A DNA stretch of 43,969 nucleotides from Betaproteobacteria bacterium (GTDB lineage: Bacteria > Pseudomonadota > Gammaproteobacteria > Burkholderiales > SG8-39), in NCBI GenBank assembly GCA_005883675.1, contig VBCM01000197.1, forward strand, positions 1-43,969. The letters run 5' to 3'. The position numbers and the translations under genes are program-made. The notes under the pieces were generated by a model, which saw only the letters and a program-made list of their open reading frames with translations, made no database searches and was not told the origin of the DNA. Shown piece by piece: positions 15,434-24,104 of this stretch; within the stretch, counting starts at the first letter, position 1, and the number at the start of each line of letters is the position of its first letter.

Positions 15434-16482
15434 ATGCCCAGATCCACGTTGAAGAGGTCGCCCATCTCCTGGCCCGTGGCGCCGACGCGCGGCAGCCGCC
15501 CGCTCGCCTGGTGCACGATCTCCTCGCCGACGATGATCGCCAGGCATGCCAGCCGATAGCGGCGCGTGCGTATCACCGCCCACGGGATGAGCAGGCCCGC
15601 GGTGAAGAGAACCGCCAGCACGTTGCCGAGGTAGAGCTTCGTCAGCTTGATCGCCGAGAGCGAGCTCGCGAAGCGCACGCCGGCTGCGCGGGTGCTGTTC
15701 CAGACCAGGTTGGCGCTGCGCGCCTCGGCGTAGGCATAGCCCACGATGTAGCTCCCGTACACAGGCACGGCGGGCAGGAGGAAGAGCGCCGCCCCGTACT
15801 CTTGCGGAAGCTTGATGAAGGCGAGCAGCATGCCGGCGGCCAGCCCAGTCGGGATCGCGACCGCGGTGACAATCAGGCCGGCGAGGAAGTAGATCTTGAA
15901 GAAATCACGACCGCGCAGCTCGCAGGCGAAGGGCGTGCGACCGAAGGCGTGATTCGCCACGATGAACGACTTCATGCGCGCCATGAACCAGGGCATGGCG
16001 AGACCCAGCGTGACGACGAGGAGCGCCACCATCGCCGCGTAGCTGCGCGCAGCCTTCGCCGTGCCGGCGACGAAATCGAAGCGCAGCCCGCGCCAGCCGG
16101 AATTGCGCGCGTTGAATTCGAGCGCCCGCACCGCGAGCCATGGCAGCAGCACCACGGCGAGCCCCCAGAAGACGTAGCGCGAATTCGGATAGAGCTCGCC
16201 CGCGAGCGCGTATGCGACGAGCACGGCCACCGCGGCGATGCGGCCCTTCAGCACCGCCTTCGGGCTCGCGAAATAGTCGAACGTCGCGCCGTCGAGGCGC
16301 GTGCTGCCGTAGAAGTAGCGCCGCTTCCTCACCTTCGCCCAGGCCGAATAGATGCCGAGCGTGATCAGGGTGAAGAAGAGATTGACGATCCAGATGCGGA
16401 AGTACTCGCCGGCCGAGGCCGTGAACTCGGGATGAACTACGCGACCACCCGCGGCGACCGCCGTCGTTGTTGTTGTTGTAAT
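15430..16482 (-). CDS. DUF898 (YjgN-like) membrane protein, apparent ATT start
   Basis: About 350 residues and several membrane helices. The family signature EYFRIWIVNLFFTLITLGIY, SAWAKVRKRRYFYGSTRLDG is complete only if translation begins upstream of GTG 16332. Between the in-frame stop and that GTG there is no ATG, GTG or TTG. ATT at 16482-16480 follows AAGGGGGG at a good distance and opens into a Thr-rich stretch (ACA/ACG codons), giving about 18 residues before the conserved FTASAGEYF. I infer ATT initiation; a base error is the alternative. It is translationally coupled to the M48 protease downstream. Function unknown. Confidence 0.87.
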   Translation of the reverse strand: MTTTTTTAVAAGGRVVHPEFTASAGEYFRIWIVNLFFTLITLGIYSAWAKVRKRRYFYGSTRLDGATFDYFASPKAVLKGRIAAVAVLVAYALAGELYPNSRYVFWGLAVVLLPWLAVRALEFNARNSGWRGLRFDFVAGTAKAARSYAAMVALLVVTLGLAMPWFMARMKSFIVANHAFGRTPFACELRGRDFFKIYFLAGLIVTAVAIPTGLAAGMLLAFIKLPQEYGAALFLLPAVPVYGSYIVGYAYAEARSANLVWNSTRAAGVRFASSLSAIKLTKLYLGNVLAVLFTAGLLIPWAVIRTRRYRLACLAIIVGEEIVHQASGRLPRVGATGQEMGDLFNVDLGI

Positions 16483-16633
16483 TTCGCGCCCCCCTTACAG
16501 CCGCGATCATGCCATGCATCGGCGCAGGAAGCGGACAGGAATCGCCTCGGCCTCGCTTTATCTTTGAACTATGTCTCTATTTCGCTTCCAGGGCATTACC
16601 GCAGCGCTGGCCGCCCGCCCATTCAAGCGGTTG

Positions 16634-17941
16634 TTAGGCGTCGTCGGTCCCTTCGCGCAATTGCTCGTAAAGGCGCTTCACCGCCTCGGGCTCGCCACGG
16701 ATGCGCAGGAACGCGCCCGCGGCGTCGGCGCGTTCCTCGAGCACCTTGCAGGTCGCGAAGACCTCCCCGCGCATCTTCTGCGCGGCCCAGGGGAGGAAGA
16801 GTTCCGCCTCGACGAGGTCGCGCTGGAAAAAGGCGGCGATGGCCTCGTGCAGCTTCATGATATCGGCCTCGCGGCGCGCGCTCATCACGATACAGCCGGG
16901 AAACTGTGCGCGCAGCGCCGCTTCGCGCTCGCGCTGTCCGGATTCGTCGCCGGCCCGGTCGATCTTGTTGAAGACGAGGAGGCGCGGCACGCCCTTCGCG
17001 CCGATCTCGTCGAGCACTTCCTCGGTCACGGTGAGCTGGCGCTCGAACCCGGGATCGCTCGCGTCCACGACATGGACGAGCAGGGAAGCCTCGAGCGCCT
17101 CGTCGAGCGTCGACTTGAACGAGGCGACGAGTCCGTGCGGCAGATTCTTGATGAAGCCAACCGTGTCGCTGACGAGCACGCGCGGCACGGTCTCGGGGTG
17201 CAGAGCGCGCACCGTGGTGTCGAGCGTGGCGAAGAGCTTGTCCGCCACCAGCGCCTCGCTTCCCGTCAGCGCGCGCATCAGGGTGGACTTGCCCGCATTC
17301 GTATATCCGACGAGCGCCACGCGCGCGAGCCCCTGGCGCTCCTGGCGCCGGGCGCGCTGCGTCTTGCGCCCGAGGTCCATCGTGTCGAGCTCCTGCTGCA
17401 GCTCGGTGATGCGGTCGCGGATCTTGCGCCGGTCGAGCTCGCCGTGCGACTCGCCGCCGCTGCGGCCGCCGGTGCCGCTGCGCGCCCGGTCCTTCGGCCC
17501 TGCCTGCTTGGCGGCTTCGCGCAGGCGCGGTGCCATGTAGCCAAGACGCGCGATCTCGACCTGCGCGCGCGCGGTGCGGGAGCGCGCGTGCCGGTGAAAG
17601 ATTTCGAGGATCACCATCGTGCGATCCATCACCTCGCAGCCGACCTCCTTCTCCAGGTTGAACGCCTGCGAGGGGGAGATCTCGTGGTCGATGAGAATCG
17701 CGTCGGCGGCGTGTTCTTCGCGCAGCAGGCGCAGCTCCTCCCGCTTGCCCGTGCCGAAGTACGCCGCCTTGTCGAACCCGGCGCGCTTCTGCGTGAACGT
17801 GCCGACGACCGCGAACCCGAGGGTCTTCGCGAGCTGGCGCAGCTCGGCTAGCGAGGCATCGAATTCGAGGTCGTTCACGGTCGCCAACTGCACGGCCGCC
17901 ACGATGGCGCGCTTCGATTTCTGGGCGACTTGTTGCGTCAT
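16634..17941 (-). CDS. hflX: HflX-type GTPase
   Basis: 435 residues. N-terminal HflX domain (LRQLAKTLGFAVVGTFTQKR, YFGTGKREELRLL, ATP-binding-like region), a helical linker with LDRRKIRDRITELQQELDTM, then the G domain with G1 GYTNAGKST, G3 region DTVGFIKNLPHGLVASFKST, and G4 NKID. HflX binds ribosomes and splits stalled subunits. ATG 17941 is chosen because upstream residues lack similarity. The gene is not beside hfq, unlike the usual betaproteobacterial copy, and its N-terminus MTQQVAQKSKRAIVAAVQL differs from that copy as I remember it, so this may be a second paralog. Confidence 0.95.
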   Translation of the reverse strand: MTQQVAQKSKRAIVAAVQLATVNDLEFDASLAELRQLAKTLGFAVVGTFTQKRAGFDKAAYFGTGKREELRLLREEHAADAILIDHEISPSQAFNLEKEVGCEVMDRTMVILEIFHRHARSRTARAQVEIARLGYMAPRLREAAKQAGPKDRARSGTGGRSGGESHGELDRRKIRDRITELQQELDTMDLGRKTQRARRQERQGLARVALVGYTNAGKSTLMRALTGSEALVADKLFATLDTTVRALHPETVPRVLVSDTVGFIKNLPHGLVASFKSTLDEALEASLLVHVVDASDPGFERQLTVTEEVLDEIGAKGVPRLLVFNKIDRAGDESGQREREAALRAQFPGCIVMSARREADIMKLHEAIAAFFQRDLVEAELFLPWAAQKMRGEVFATCKVLEERADAAGAFLRIRGEPEAVKRLYEQLREGTDDA

Positions 17942-18011
17942 GGTCCGTTCATAGCCAGGCGGGCGTGGCCTCACCAGCCGCTGGATGCCGGGCAGGGTAA
18001 GGAGCGAAGTC

Positions 18012-18110
18012 CTACTTGCGGCGGCGACGCTCGTGCATGACCATCTGCAGAAAGAGACCCACGATGGCGATGAGCGGAAGCGACATCGCAAGGATCGGGG
18101 CCCAAGTCAT
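18012..18110 (-). CDS. Tiny 32-residue membrane protein
   Basis: A short frame from ATG 18110 to TAG 18012: MTWAPILAMSLPLIAIVGLF then LQMVMHERRRRK. It is one hydrophobic helix with a basic, positive-inside tail. GGAGA lies 7 bases before the ATG, and the ATG overlaps the stop of the upstream 80-residue gene (ATGA), which implies coupled translation. No similarity is recognised. The overlap and ribosome site make it likely to be real despite its length. It lies in a stretch with lower GC than the neighbours. Confidence 0.6.
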   Translation of the reverse strand: MTWAPILAMSLPLIAIVGLFLQMVMHERRRRK

Positions 18111-18349
18111 GACAAGGTCTCCAATTGGCGAATCTTACGGTACGCCGTGTAGTTCATCCATAGCAGGAAGGCAGTCGCAGCAATCGCGCCAACGGCGGTG
18201 AGGACAAGCACGACACGGTTCGCTTGGATGTAGTTCCGCGCTATCCAAGCGATGAGGGATGCATCGACCGCCGCGAAAACGGCAAAGAGAACTTTCAGCC
18301 AACCCAGTTCCTCCTTGGCGCTATCGACATTGCCGGCCGCGTTTCCCAT
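18107..18349 (-). CDS. Small two-helix membrane protein (80 residues)
   Basis: Two hydrophobic helices, WLKVLFAVFAAVDASLIAWI and VVLVLTAVGAIAATAFLLWM, with a short connecting segment ARNYIQANR and a charged tail YRKIRQLETLS. No known domain is recognised, though small proteins of this plan (KVLFAV, then ARNY, then a YRKI tail) look familiar from scattered proteobacterial genomes. By hand, 18121-18300 has 102 G/C in 180 bases (57%) against 67% in a sample of thyA, hinting at transfer. It is coupled by ATGA to the 32-residue protein and lies between thyA and hflX on the same strand. Function unknown. Confidence 0.75.
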   Translation of the reverse strand: MGNAAGNVDSAKEELGWLKVLFAVFAAVDASLIAWIARNYIQANRVVLVLTAVGAIAATAFLLWMNYTAYRKIRQLETLS

Positions 18350-18398
18350 GCTGAAATGAAACGCCGCCGCTGCGCGCGCGTTGACAAGCCACTCGAGC

Positions 18399-19199
18399 CT
18401 ATACGGCGATCGGCGCCTTGATCGCGGGATGGGGCTCGTAGCCCTCGAGGGTGAAGTCCTCGTACTCGAACTCCAGCAGCTCGCGGCGCGCGGGGTTGAG
18501 GCGCATGCGCGGGAAAGGGCGCGGGGTGCGGGCGAGCTGCTCGCGCGCCTGCTCGAGATGGTTGAGATAGAGGTGCGCGTCGCCGAGCGTGAGGATGAAC
18601 TCGCCGGGCTCGAGGTCGGTGACCTGCGCCACCATCAGCGTGAGGAGCGAGTAGGAGGCGATGTTGAACGGCACGCCGAGGAAGAGGTCGGCGCTTCGCT
18701 GGTAGAGCTGGCAGGAAAGGCGGCCTTGGGCGACGTAGAACTGGAAGAGTGCGTGGCAGGGCGGGAGCGCCATCTTGTCGACGTCCGCCGGATTCCAGGC
18801 GCTGACGAGATGGCGGCGCGAGTCGGGGCGGTTGCGGATGTTACTTACCACCTGCGCGATCTGGTCGATCTCGCCACCTTCCGGCGTGCGCCAGTGCCGC
18901 CACTGGTAGCCGTACACCGGTCCCAGCTCGCCGCGCTCGTCCGCCCATTCGTCCCAGATGCTGACGCCGCGCTCCTGCAGCCACTTCACGTTGGTCTCGC
19001 CACGCAGGAACCACAGCAGCTCGTAGACGATCGATTTCAGGTGCAGCTTCTTCGTCGTCAGCAGCGGGAAGCTCGTGTCGAGCGCGAAGCGCAGCTGCCG
19101 GCCGAAGACCGAGAGCGTGCCGGTGCCGGTGCGATCGGACTTGCGCGCGCCGCGCTCGAGTACCTCGGCGAGGAGATCGAGGTACTGGCGTTCGCTCAT
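18399..19199 (-). CDS. thyA: Thymidylate synthase
   Basis: 266 residues, normal for ThyA (264 in E. coli). It makes dTMP from dUMP with methylene-tetrahydrofolate. The catalytic Cys is in [12 protein letters not shown], the dUMP arginines in [20 protein letters not shown], and the folate site ends in the usual [26 protein letters not shown] is the correct N-terminus; the frame stays open upstream but that part is antisense-like low-complexity sequence over the kinase gene. It starts 10 bases after the kinase stop. No folA (dihydrofolate reductase) gene follows, which is otherwise a common neighbour. Confidence 0.98.
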   Translation of the reverse strand: MSERQYLDLLAEVLERGARKSDRTGTGTLSVFGRQLRFALDTSFPLLTTKKLHLKSIVYELLWFLRGETNVKWLQERGVSIWDEWADERGELGPVYGYQWRHWRTPEGGEIDQIAQVVSNIRNRPDSRRHLVSAWNPADVDKMALPPCHALFQFYVAQGRLSCQLYQRSADLFLGVPFNIASYSLLTLMVAQVTDLEPGEFILTLGDAHLYLNHLEQAREQLARTPRPFPRMRLNPARRELLEFEYEDFTLEGYEPHPAIKAPIAV

Positions 19200-19209
19200 A
19201 GGATGAGAG

Positions 19210-19998
<789 letters not shown>

Positions 19999-20023
19999 CG
20001 GGCCATATACTGCCACGGCGCGC

Positions 20024-20590
20024 TCAGCGCTTCACCCAGAGGAATATCTCGCGGATTCGGGCGCCCTCGGAGACGTAGCGCGTGCGATCGGGCGGCCAGT
20101 CGCCCATGCGATGCCAGTGCGAGACGATGCGCGCGCCGCTCGCGAGCTCGCGCTCGAGGCGCGGCCGCAGCCGCAGATTCATGTCGGGCGAGAGAAACAG
20201 CGTCACCACGCTCGCCCCGGCGAGCTCGGTGGCGAGCAGGTCCTCCTGCCGGAAGCTGATGCGCTCGGCGACGCCGGCGGCCGCGGCGTTGGCGCTCGCC
20301 TCGGCGATGCGCTCCGGATCGATATCCACGCACACGCCCCGGGCGCCGTAGCGGCGCGCCGCCTCGATGACGATGCGCCCGTCGCCGCAGCCGAGGTCGT
20401 ACACCACATCGCCCGGATGCACGGCGGCGAGCTCGAGCATCGCCGTCACCACCTCGCTCGGCGAGGGCTCGTAGCGCACTTCCGGCGACGGTGCCTGCGC
20501 CGCCTGGCTGCAGGCGGCGACGAGGCAGACCGCGAGGGTCAGAGCACGCGTGCGAGGAATGACGAAATGTCGGCGATTTCCGGCGCGCAC
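20024..20590 (-). CDS. Exported SAM-methyltransferase-like protein (copy 1), predicted lipoprotein
   Basis: About 188 residues from GTG 20590 (ATG 20620 also possible). A basic N-terminus and hydrophobic segment end in LVAAC, a lipobox. A class I methyltransferase domain follows: VVYDLGCGDGRIVIEAA (motif I), VDIDPERI, then FRQEDLLATELAGASVVTLF and ARIVSHWHRMGDWPPDRT. It is a clear paralog of the gene at 25389. S-adenosylmethionine is not expected outside the cytoplasm, so an enzyme with a leader is puzzling; the fold may bind something else. It overlaps the carboxylesterase 3' end. Confidence 0.85.
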   Translation of the reverse strand: MRAGNRRHFVIPRTRALTLAVCLVAACSQAAQAPSPEVRYEPSPSEVVTAMLELAAVHPGDVVYDLGCGDGRIVIEAARRYGARGVCVDIDPERIAEASANAAAAGVAERISFRQEDLLATELAGASVVTLFLSPDMNLRLRPRLERELASGARIVSHWHRMGDWPPDRTRYVSEGARIREIFLWVKR

Positions 20591-21174
20591 ACCGAGTGCG
20601 GCATCGGATAGTCGTGCCATTCGACCGCGTAGCCGAGCTTCTGCAGGTACTCGCGCGAGGCTTGCGCGCGCTGCATGGGAATCAGGTCGTCGTAGCGGCC
20701 GTGGGCCATGAAGATCGGCGTCTCGCGGTTCGCCTCGGCGCGCTCGGCGGCGAGCGTGCCGGCAAGCGGCAGATAGGTGGAGAGCGCCATCACGCCCGCG
20801 AGGCGCTCGGCATGGCGCAGCGCGGTGAGAAGCACGATCGCACCGCCCTGCGAGAAGCCGGCGAGCACGACGCGACTGGCCGGCAGCCCCTGGGCGGCGA
20901 TCAGTTGCTCGGTGAGCTTCTGCGAGGCGCGCAGGCCCGGCTCGTCCTCGGGGCCGCCGCCGAACTGGAAGATGTCGTACCAGGCGCGCATGCGCATGCC
21001 CTGGTTGATGGTCACCGGGCGGATCGGCGCGTGCGGAAAGACGAAGCGCACCGGTCTTGCCAGCTCGAGCTCCGGCACGATCGGCTCGAAGTCGTGGCCA
21101 TCCGCCCCCAGGCCGTGCAGCCAGATGACCGCCGCGTCCGGGTTCGGGCCGGTCTCGATCTGGATCGCATCCAT
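20539..21174 (-). CDS. Carboxylesterase/phospholipase-like alpha/beta hydrolase
   Basis: 211 residues of the YpfH/acyl-protein-thioesterase-like carboxylesterase family (PF02230). The catalytic triad is visible: Ser108 in GFSQGG, Asp162 in HGRYDDLIP and His193 in YPMPHSV. The oxyanion segment is WLHGLGADGHDFEP and the family residues FPHAPIRPVTINQG are present. No signal peptide, so it is a cytoplasmic esterase acting on short acyl esters or similar. ATG 21174 fits the family length. It is the first gene of a minus-strand run to hflX and is divergent from the receiver-like gene. Confidence 0.95.
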   Translation of the reverse strand: MDAIQIETGPNPDAAVIWLHGLGADGHDFEPIVPELELARPVRFVFPHAPIRPVTINQGMRMRAWYDIFQFGGGPEDEPGLRASQKLTEQLIAAQGLPASRVVLAGFSQGGAIVLLTALRHAERLAGVMALSTYLPLAGTLAAERAEANRETPIFMAHGRYDDLIPMQRAQASREYLQKLGYAVEWHDYPMPHSVCAPEIADISSFLARVL

Positions 21175-21275
21175 GCGCCCGAGTTTAGCGGTAGCGCGGT
21201 CACCGGGTTTGGTGTTAGATGGCGCCGGGGAGGGAAATCGGGCCGTGGTTCGCGCGTTGGCGCGCACGCTCGCGT

Positions 21276-21674
21276 ATGGACAAAAAGGTGCTGGTCGCCG
21301 ACGTGCCGGAGGTCAAGGCACGCATGGCGGCCGTCCTCACGCACGAGCGTCCCGTGTTCGTGCATACGCTCGCCGCGGCGCTGAAGGCGCTCGCCGCCGA
21401 GGATTTCGCTCTCCTGCTGATCGGCATGCACTTCGACGATTCGCGCATGTTCGATCTCTTGCGCGAGGTGCGCGCCGGCAGCCGCAATCGCGCCGTGCCG
21501 GTCGTGTGCTATCGCATGCGCCCGTTAGCATTCACCGCGTTGAGCACGAATGTGATCGAGGTGACGGTCAAGGCGCTGGGCGCGGGCGCCTTCGCCGACC
21601 TCACGAGCTACGCCGAGGACGAGGGCAACCAGGCGCTCGCGCGCCTGGTGGCGGTCGCTACAGGATCCGGCTGA
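21276..21674 (+). CDS. Degenerate receiver-like protein (no phospho-acceptor Asp)
   Basis: 132 residues from ATG 21276. MDKKVLVADVPEVKARMAAV resembles the first strand and helix of a CheY-like receiver. The segment LLLIGMHFDDSRMFDLLREV aligns with the third strand and following helix, but Gly stands where the phosphorylated Asp should be. The tail (VKALGAGAFADLTSYAEDEG) matches the fourth and fifth strand region loosely. It therefore probably does not use phospho-relay. It stands alone, with no kinase or output domain, and its stop overlaps the convergent VWA gene by 17 bases. The receiver assignment is an inference from pattern only. Confidence 0.7.
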   Translation: MDKKVLVADVPEVKARMAAVLTHERPVFVHTLAAALKALAAEDFALLLIGMHFDDSRMFDLLREVRAGSRNRAVPVVCYRMRPLAFTALSTNVIEVTVKALGAGAFADLTSYAEDEGNQALARLVAVATGSG

Positions 21675-22632
21675 ACCACGCCGCCGACAGGCCGGCGCCA
21701 AGGACGAGCAGCGCCGCAGCGGCGGCGGCGAAGAATGCGGTGAGCTCGGTCTCCTCGCGCTGCAGGGCGAACTTGGTGGTCAGGCTGTCGTAGATTTTCT
21801 TCAGCTCGGTGCCGCTCGTCGCGTTGAAGTACTCGGCATTGGTGAGCTGGGCGATCGACTTCAGCGTTTCCTCGTCGAACATCATGTAGATCGAGTAGCC
21901 CTCGAAGGCGACCGGCCCGCCCTGCGCGTTGCCGAAGCCGACCGTATAGACGCGCACGCCATGGTCGGCGGCGAGCCGCGCCGCCTCCAGCGGATCCGGG
22001 CCGATCGTGCGCCGGCCGTCGGTGAGGAGGATGATCGCCGCGTTGGCGTTCGACCCCGGCGGCGCCGGCCTCGCCTCGCTGCGCCGCGGCCGCGTGCCCG
22101 GGCCGAACGACTCGACGTCGATGCCTTCCTTCGGGTAGAGCGCGGCGAGCGCCACGATGATGCCGCTGCCGATCGCCGTATGGCGGTCGAGCTGCAGCCG
22201 GTCGATGGCGGCGATCAGCTCGTCGCGCTCGCGCGTCGGTTGCTGCACGAGCGCCGCAGTGCCGGCGAAGGAGACGATGCCGATCTTGACGTCGCCCGGC
22301 GGGTCGCGCACGAACTCGCGCGCCGCCGCCTGCGCCGCGGCGATGCGCGAGGGCTGCACGTCGGAAGCGCGCATGCTGAGCGAGACATCGATGGCGAGGA
22401 TGATGGTGCGGCTCGCCGAGGGCAGCGTGATGAGCGCGGTGGGGCGTGCGGTGGCGAGCACCGCCAAGATGAGCGCCGCCGCATAGAGAGCGGCGGGCAG
22501 GTGGCGCCGCCAATGGCTCGGCCTCGCCGCCACGATGCCGGGCATGCGCACGACGGGACGGCGCAAGTAGAGCGCGGCGAGGATCGGCAGCGCCGCGAGC
22601 GCGATGAGGGCCTGCGGCCAGAGGAGCTTCAC
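21658..22632 (-). CDS. VWA-domain membrane protein (BatA-like)
   Basis: 324 residues from GTG 22632, whose GTGA overlaps the Mog stop. The N-terminus has a membrane helix (LLWPQALIALAALPILAALY) and a second (LYAAALILAVLATARP), then a VWA domain with a MIDAS motif DVSLSM and LTDGRRTIG, and a last helix near the C-terminus (FFAAAAAALLVLGAGLSAAW). This is the layout of Bacteroides aerotolerance BatA/BatB-like proteins. No MoxR or DUF58 gene is adjacent here, unlike typical bat operons; the MoxR and CoxE pair is 8 kb away in the cox-type block. It probably acts as an envelope metal-dependent adhesion or assembly protein. Confidence 0.93.
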   Translation of the reverse strand: MKLLWPQALIALAALPILAALYLRRPVVRMPGIVAARPSHWRRHLPAALYAAALILAVLATARPTALITLPSASRTIILAIDVSLSMRASDVQPSRIAAAQAAAREFVRDPPGDVKIGIVSFAGTAALVQQPTRERDELIAAIDRLQLDRHTAIGSGIIVALAALYPKEGIDVESFGPGTRPRRSEARPAPPGSNANAAIILLTDGRRTIGPDPLEAARLAADHGVRVYTVGFGNAQGGPVAFEGYSIYMMFDEETLKSIAQLTNAEYFNATSGTELKKIYDSLTTKFALQREETELTAFFAAAAAALLVLGAGLSAAWFSRIL

Positions 22633-23228
22633 GCCGGGCGCTTGCGGATGGCGGACTTCGGCCGGAAGGCCTTCACCACCGCCTCGTGCGTCTCGATGTA
22701 CGGGCCGCCGATGAGATCGATGCAATAGGGCACGGCGGCGAAGATGCCGGGCACCTCCGGCAACCCCTGCAGCGTCTCGCGGATCGACTTCGGCTGGCCC
22801 GGCAGGTTGATGATCAGCGCGCCGGTTGGAGCGCCGACTCCGCGGCGCTGGCGGATCACGGCCACCTGCCGGGAAAGGATTGCGGTAGGCACGAAGCGCA
22901 GGCTGATGGCGCGCATCTGCTCACCAAAGCCCGGCATCAGCTTGTCGGCCACGGCGAGCGTCGCCTCCGGCGTCACGTCGCGCGGCGCGGGGCCGGTGCC
23001 GCCGGTCGTGAGCACGAGGTGGCAGCCGCGCTCATCCACGAGCTCTTTCAGCGTGCGCTCGATCGCCGGCTGCTCGTCCGCAATCAGCCGGGTCTCATCG
23101 CGCCAAGCGGGGGATGCAATCGCGCTCGTGAGCCACTCCTTGAGCGAGGGGATGCCCTCGTCCTTGTAGACGCCGGCGGATGCGCGGTCGCTGATCGAGA
23201 CAAGGCCGATGAGCAGTTCTTCGGTCAT
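22629..23228 (-). CDS. mog: Molybdopterin adenylyltransferase (MogA/MoaB family)
   Basis: 199 residues. MPT-binding signatures: IGLVSISDRASAGVYKDEG, LVLTTGGTGPAPRDVTPEAT and GALIINLPGQPKSIRE. It adenylates molybdopterin before molybdate insertion, cytoplasmic. It overlaps the DUF3237 stop by 4 bases (ATGA) and is coupled to the VWA gene downstream. A molybdenum cofactor step is relevant here, because the window also codes for a molybdenum hydroxylase with XdhC- and MocA-type maturation genes about 15 kb away. Confidence 0.96.
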   Translation of the reverse strand: MTEELLIGLVSISDRASAGVYKDEGIPSLKEWLTSAIASPAWRDETRLIADEQPAIERTLKELVDERGCHLVLTTGGTGPAPRDVTPEATLAVADKLMPGFGEQMRAISLRFVPTAILSRQVAVIRQRRGVGAPTGALIINLPGQPKSIRETLQGLPEVPGIFAAVPYCIDLIGGPYIETHEAVVKAFRPKSAIRKRPA

Positions 23229-23617
23229 TGGACGGCGAACACTTCAAGCTCGACCGCCGCGGCGCGCCGCGCGCCGGTAGCGACGCAGATGAGGCCGTTC
23301 AGCCAGCGGTAGCGCTCGGCGCCGGTCTCGAAACGCGGCGTGGTTCGCATGTAGTAGAGGGCGGGATCGACCGGCTCGCCGGCGGCAAGCCGGCGGATCA
23401 CCTCGGCGGGGCCGTGACGGTAGCCGAAGTTGCGCACGTAGATGAGCGCGCGGTCGTCGGTCTCGAGCGTATAGCGCGCATCGAACTCCGCGAGCCGCTC
23501 GCCGCGGAAGCTCCCGCCGGTGATCGGGATCACGCGCCGGCGGCCATGCGGCGTATCGCCGACCTCCTGCGGCGCGGCGAGGGTGATCTCAGCCTTGAGC
23601 AGCGGTTCGAGTCTCAA
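23225..23617 (-). CDS. DUF3237 family protein
   Basis: 130 residues. The family opening MRLEPLLKAEITLAAPQEVG, then HGRRRVIPITGGSFRGERL, YTLETDDRALIYVRNFGYRH and YYMRTTPRFETGAERYRWLN identify DUF3237, a small beta-barrel family of unknown function common in aromatic-degrading Proteobacteria. It overlaps the yjgA 3' end by 29 bases and mog by 4, so it belongs to one transcript yjgA-DUF3237-mog-VWA. There is no signal peptide. Confidence 0.93.
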   Translation of the reverse strand: MRLEPLLKAEITLAAPQEVGDTPHGRRRVIPITGGSFRGERLAEFDARYTLETDDRALIYVRNFGYRHGPAEVIRRLAAGEPVDPALYYMRTTPRFETGAERYRWLNGLICVATGARRAAAVELEVFAVQ

Positions 23618-24104
23618 GCGCTTTCAGCAACCTGAAGAGCTCGCGATAGGCGCGCGGGGGGCGGCCCGCCTCCTGCTCGCGCCGCGCGTTGCGGATGAGC
23701 GTGCGCAATTCCTGCAGGTCGGCGCCGGCATGGCTTGCAACGTAGTCAGTGAGCGCGCCGTCGTCGCCGATCAGCCGCTCGCGCAACGCTTCGAGGCGCC
23801 GGTGGCGCGCCGCCGCCTCGGCAGACTGGCCCGTAAGCGCGTCGAGCTGCGCGCGGATCGGCACGGCATCGATCTCGCGCATCAGACGGCCGATGTATTG
23901 CATTTGCCGGCGCCTGCCTTCGTGGCTCCTGATGCGCTTCGCCTCGCGCACGGCCTGCGCGAGCTTTTCGGGCAGCTCGAGCGCATCGAGCTGCGCCTCG
24001 CCGAGTTCGACGAGCTCGATACCGAGCGCCTGCAGCGCGTGCATTTCCTTTTTGCGCTGGGTCTTGCTGACCCGCGAGATGGCCGAGCAGGTGCTCGCGC
24101 GCGC
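23589..24104 (-). CDS. darP: Ribosome-associated protein YjgA/DarP
   Basis: About 171 residues from TTG 24104. The family core is clear: VSKTQRKKEMHALQALGIEL, AKRIRSHEGRRRQMQYIGRL, ELRTLIRNARREQEAGRPPR. The E. coli protein also has a VSKSEIKRD segment, so the frame must extend past the first ATG (24044) to at least 24077; TTG 24104 is the first accepted start there. DarP promotes 50S subunit assembly. It faces pmbA head to head, and the two coding regions overlap at their 5' ends. The same divergent pair occurs in E. coli. Confidence 0.93.
   Translation of the reverse strand, partial: ARASTCSAISRVSKTQRKKEMHALQALGIELVELGEAQLDALELPEKLAQAVREAKRIRSHEGRRRQMQYIGRLMREIDAVPIRAQLDALTGQSAEAAARHRRLEALRERLIGDDGALTDYVASHAGADLQELRTLIRNARREQEAGRPPRAYRELFRLLKALETRTAAQG

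Noticed and set aside
13217-15559. A 780-codon plus-strand open frame opposite the M48 protease
   Set aside because: It is low-complexity Arg/Ala/Leu-rich antisense sequence with no domain; the minus strand codes for a complete protease.
16466-16479. GTT trinucleotide run as a phase-variable repeat
   Set aside because: Only about four units; changes in unit number would keep frame and not switch the gene.
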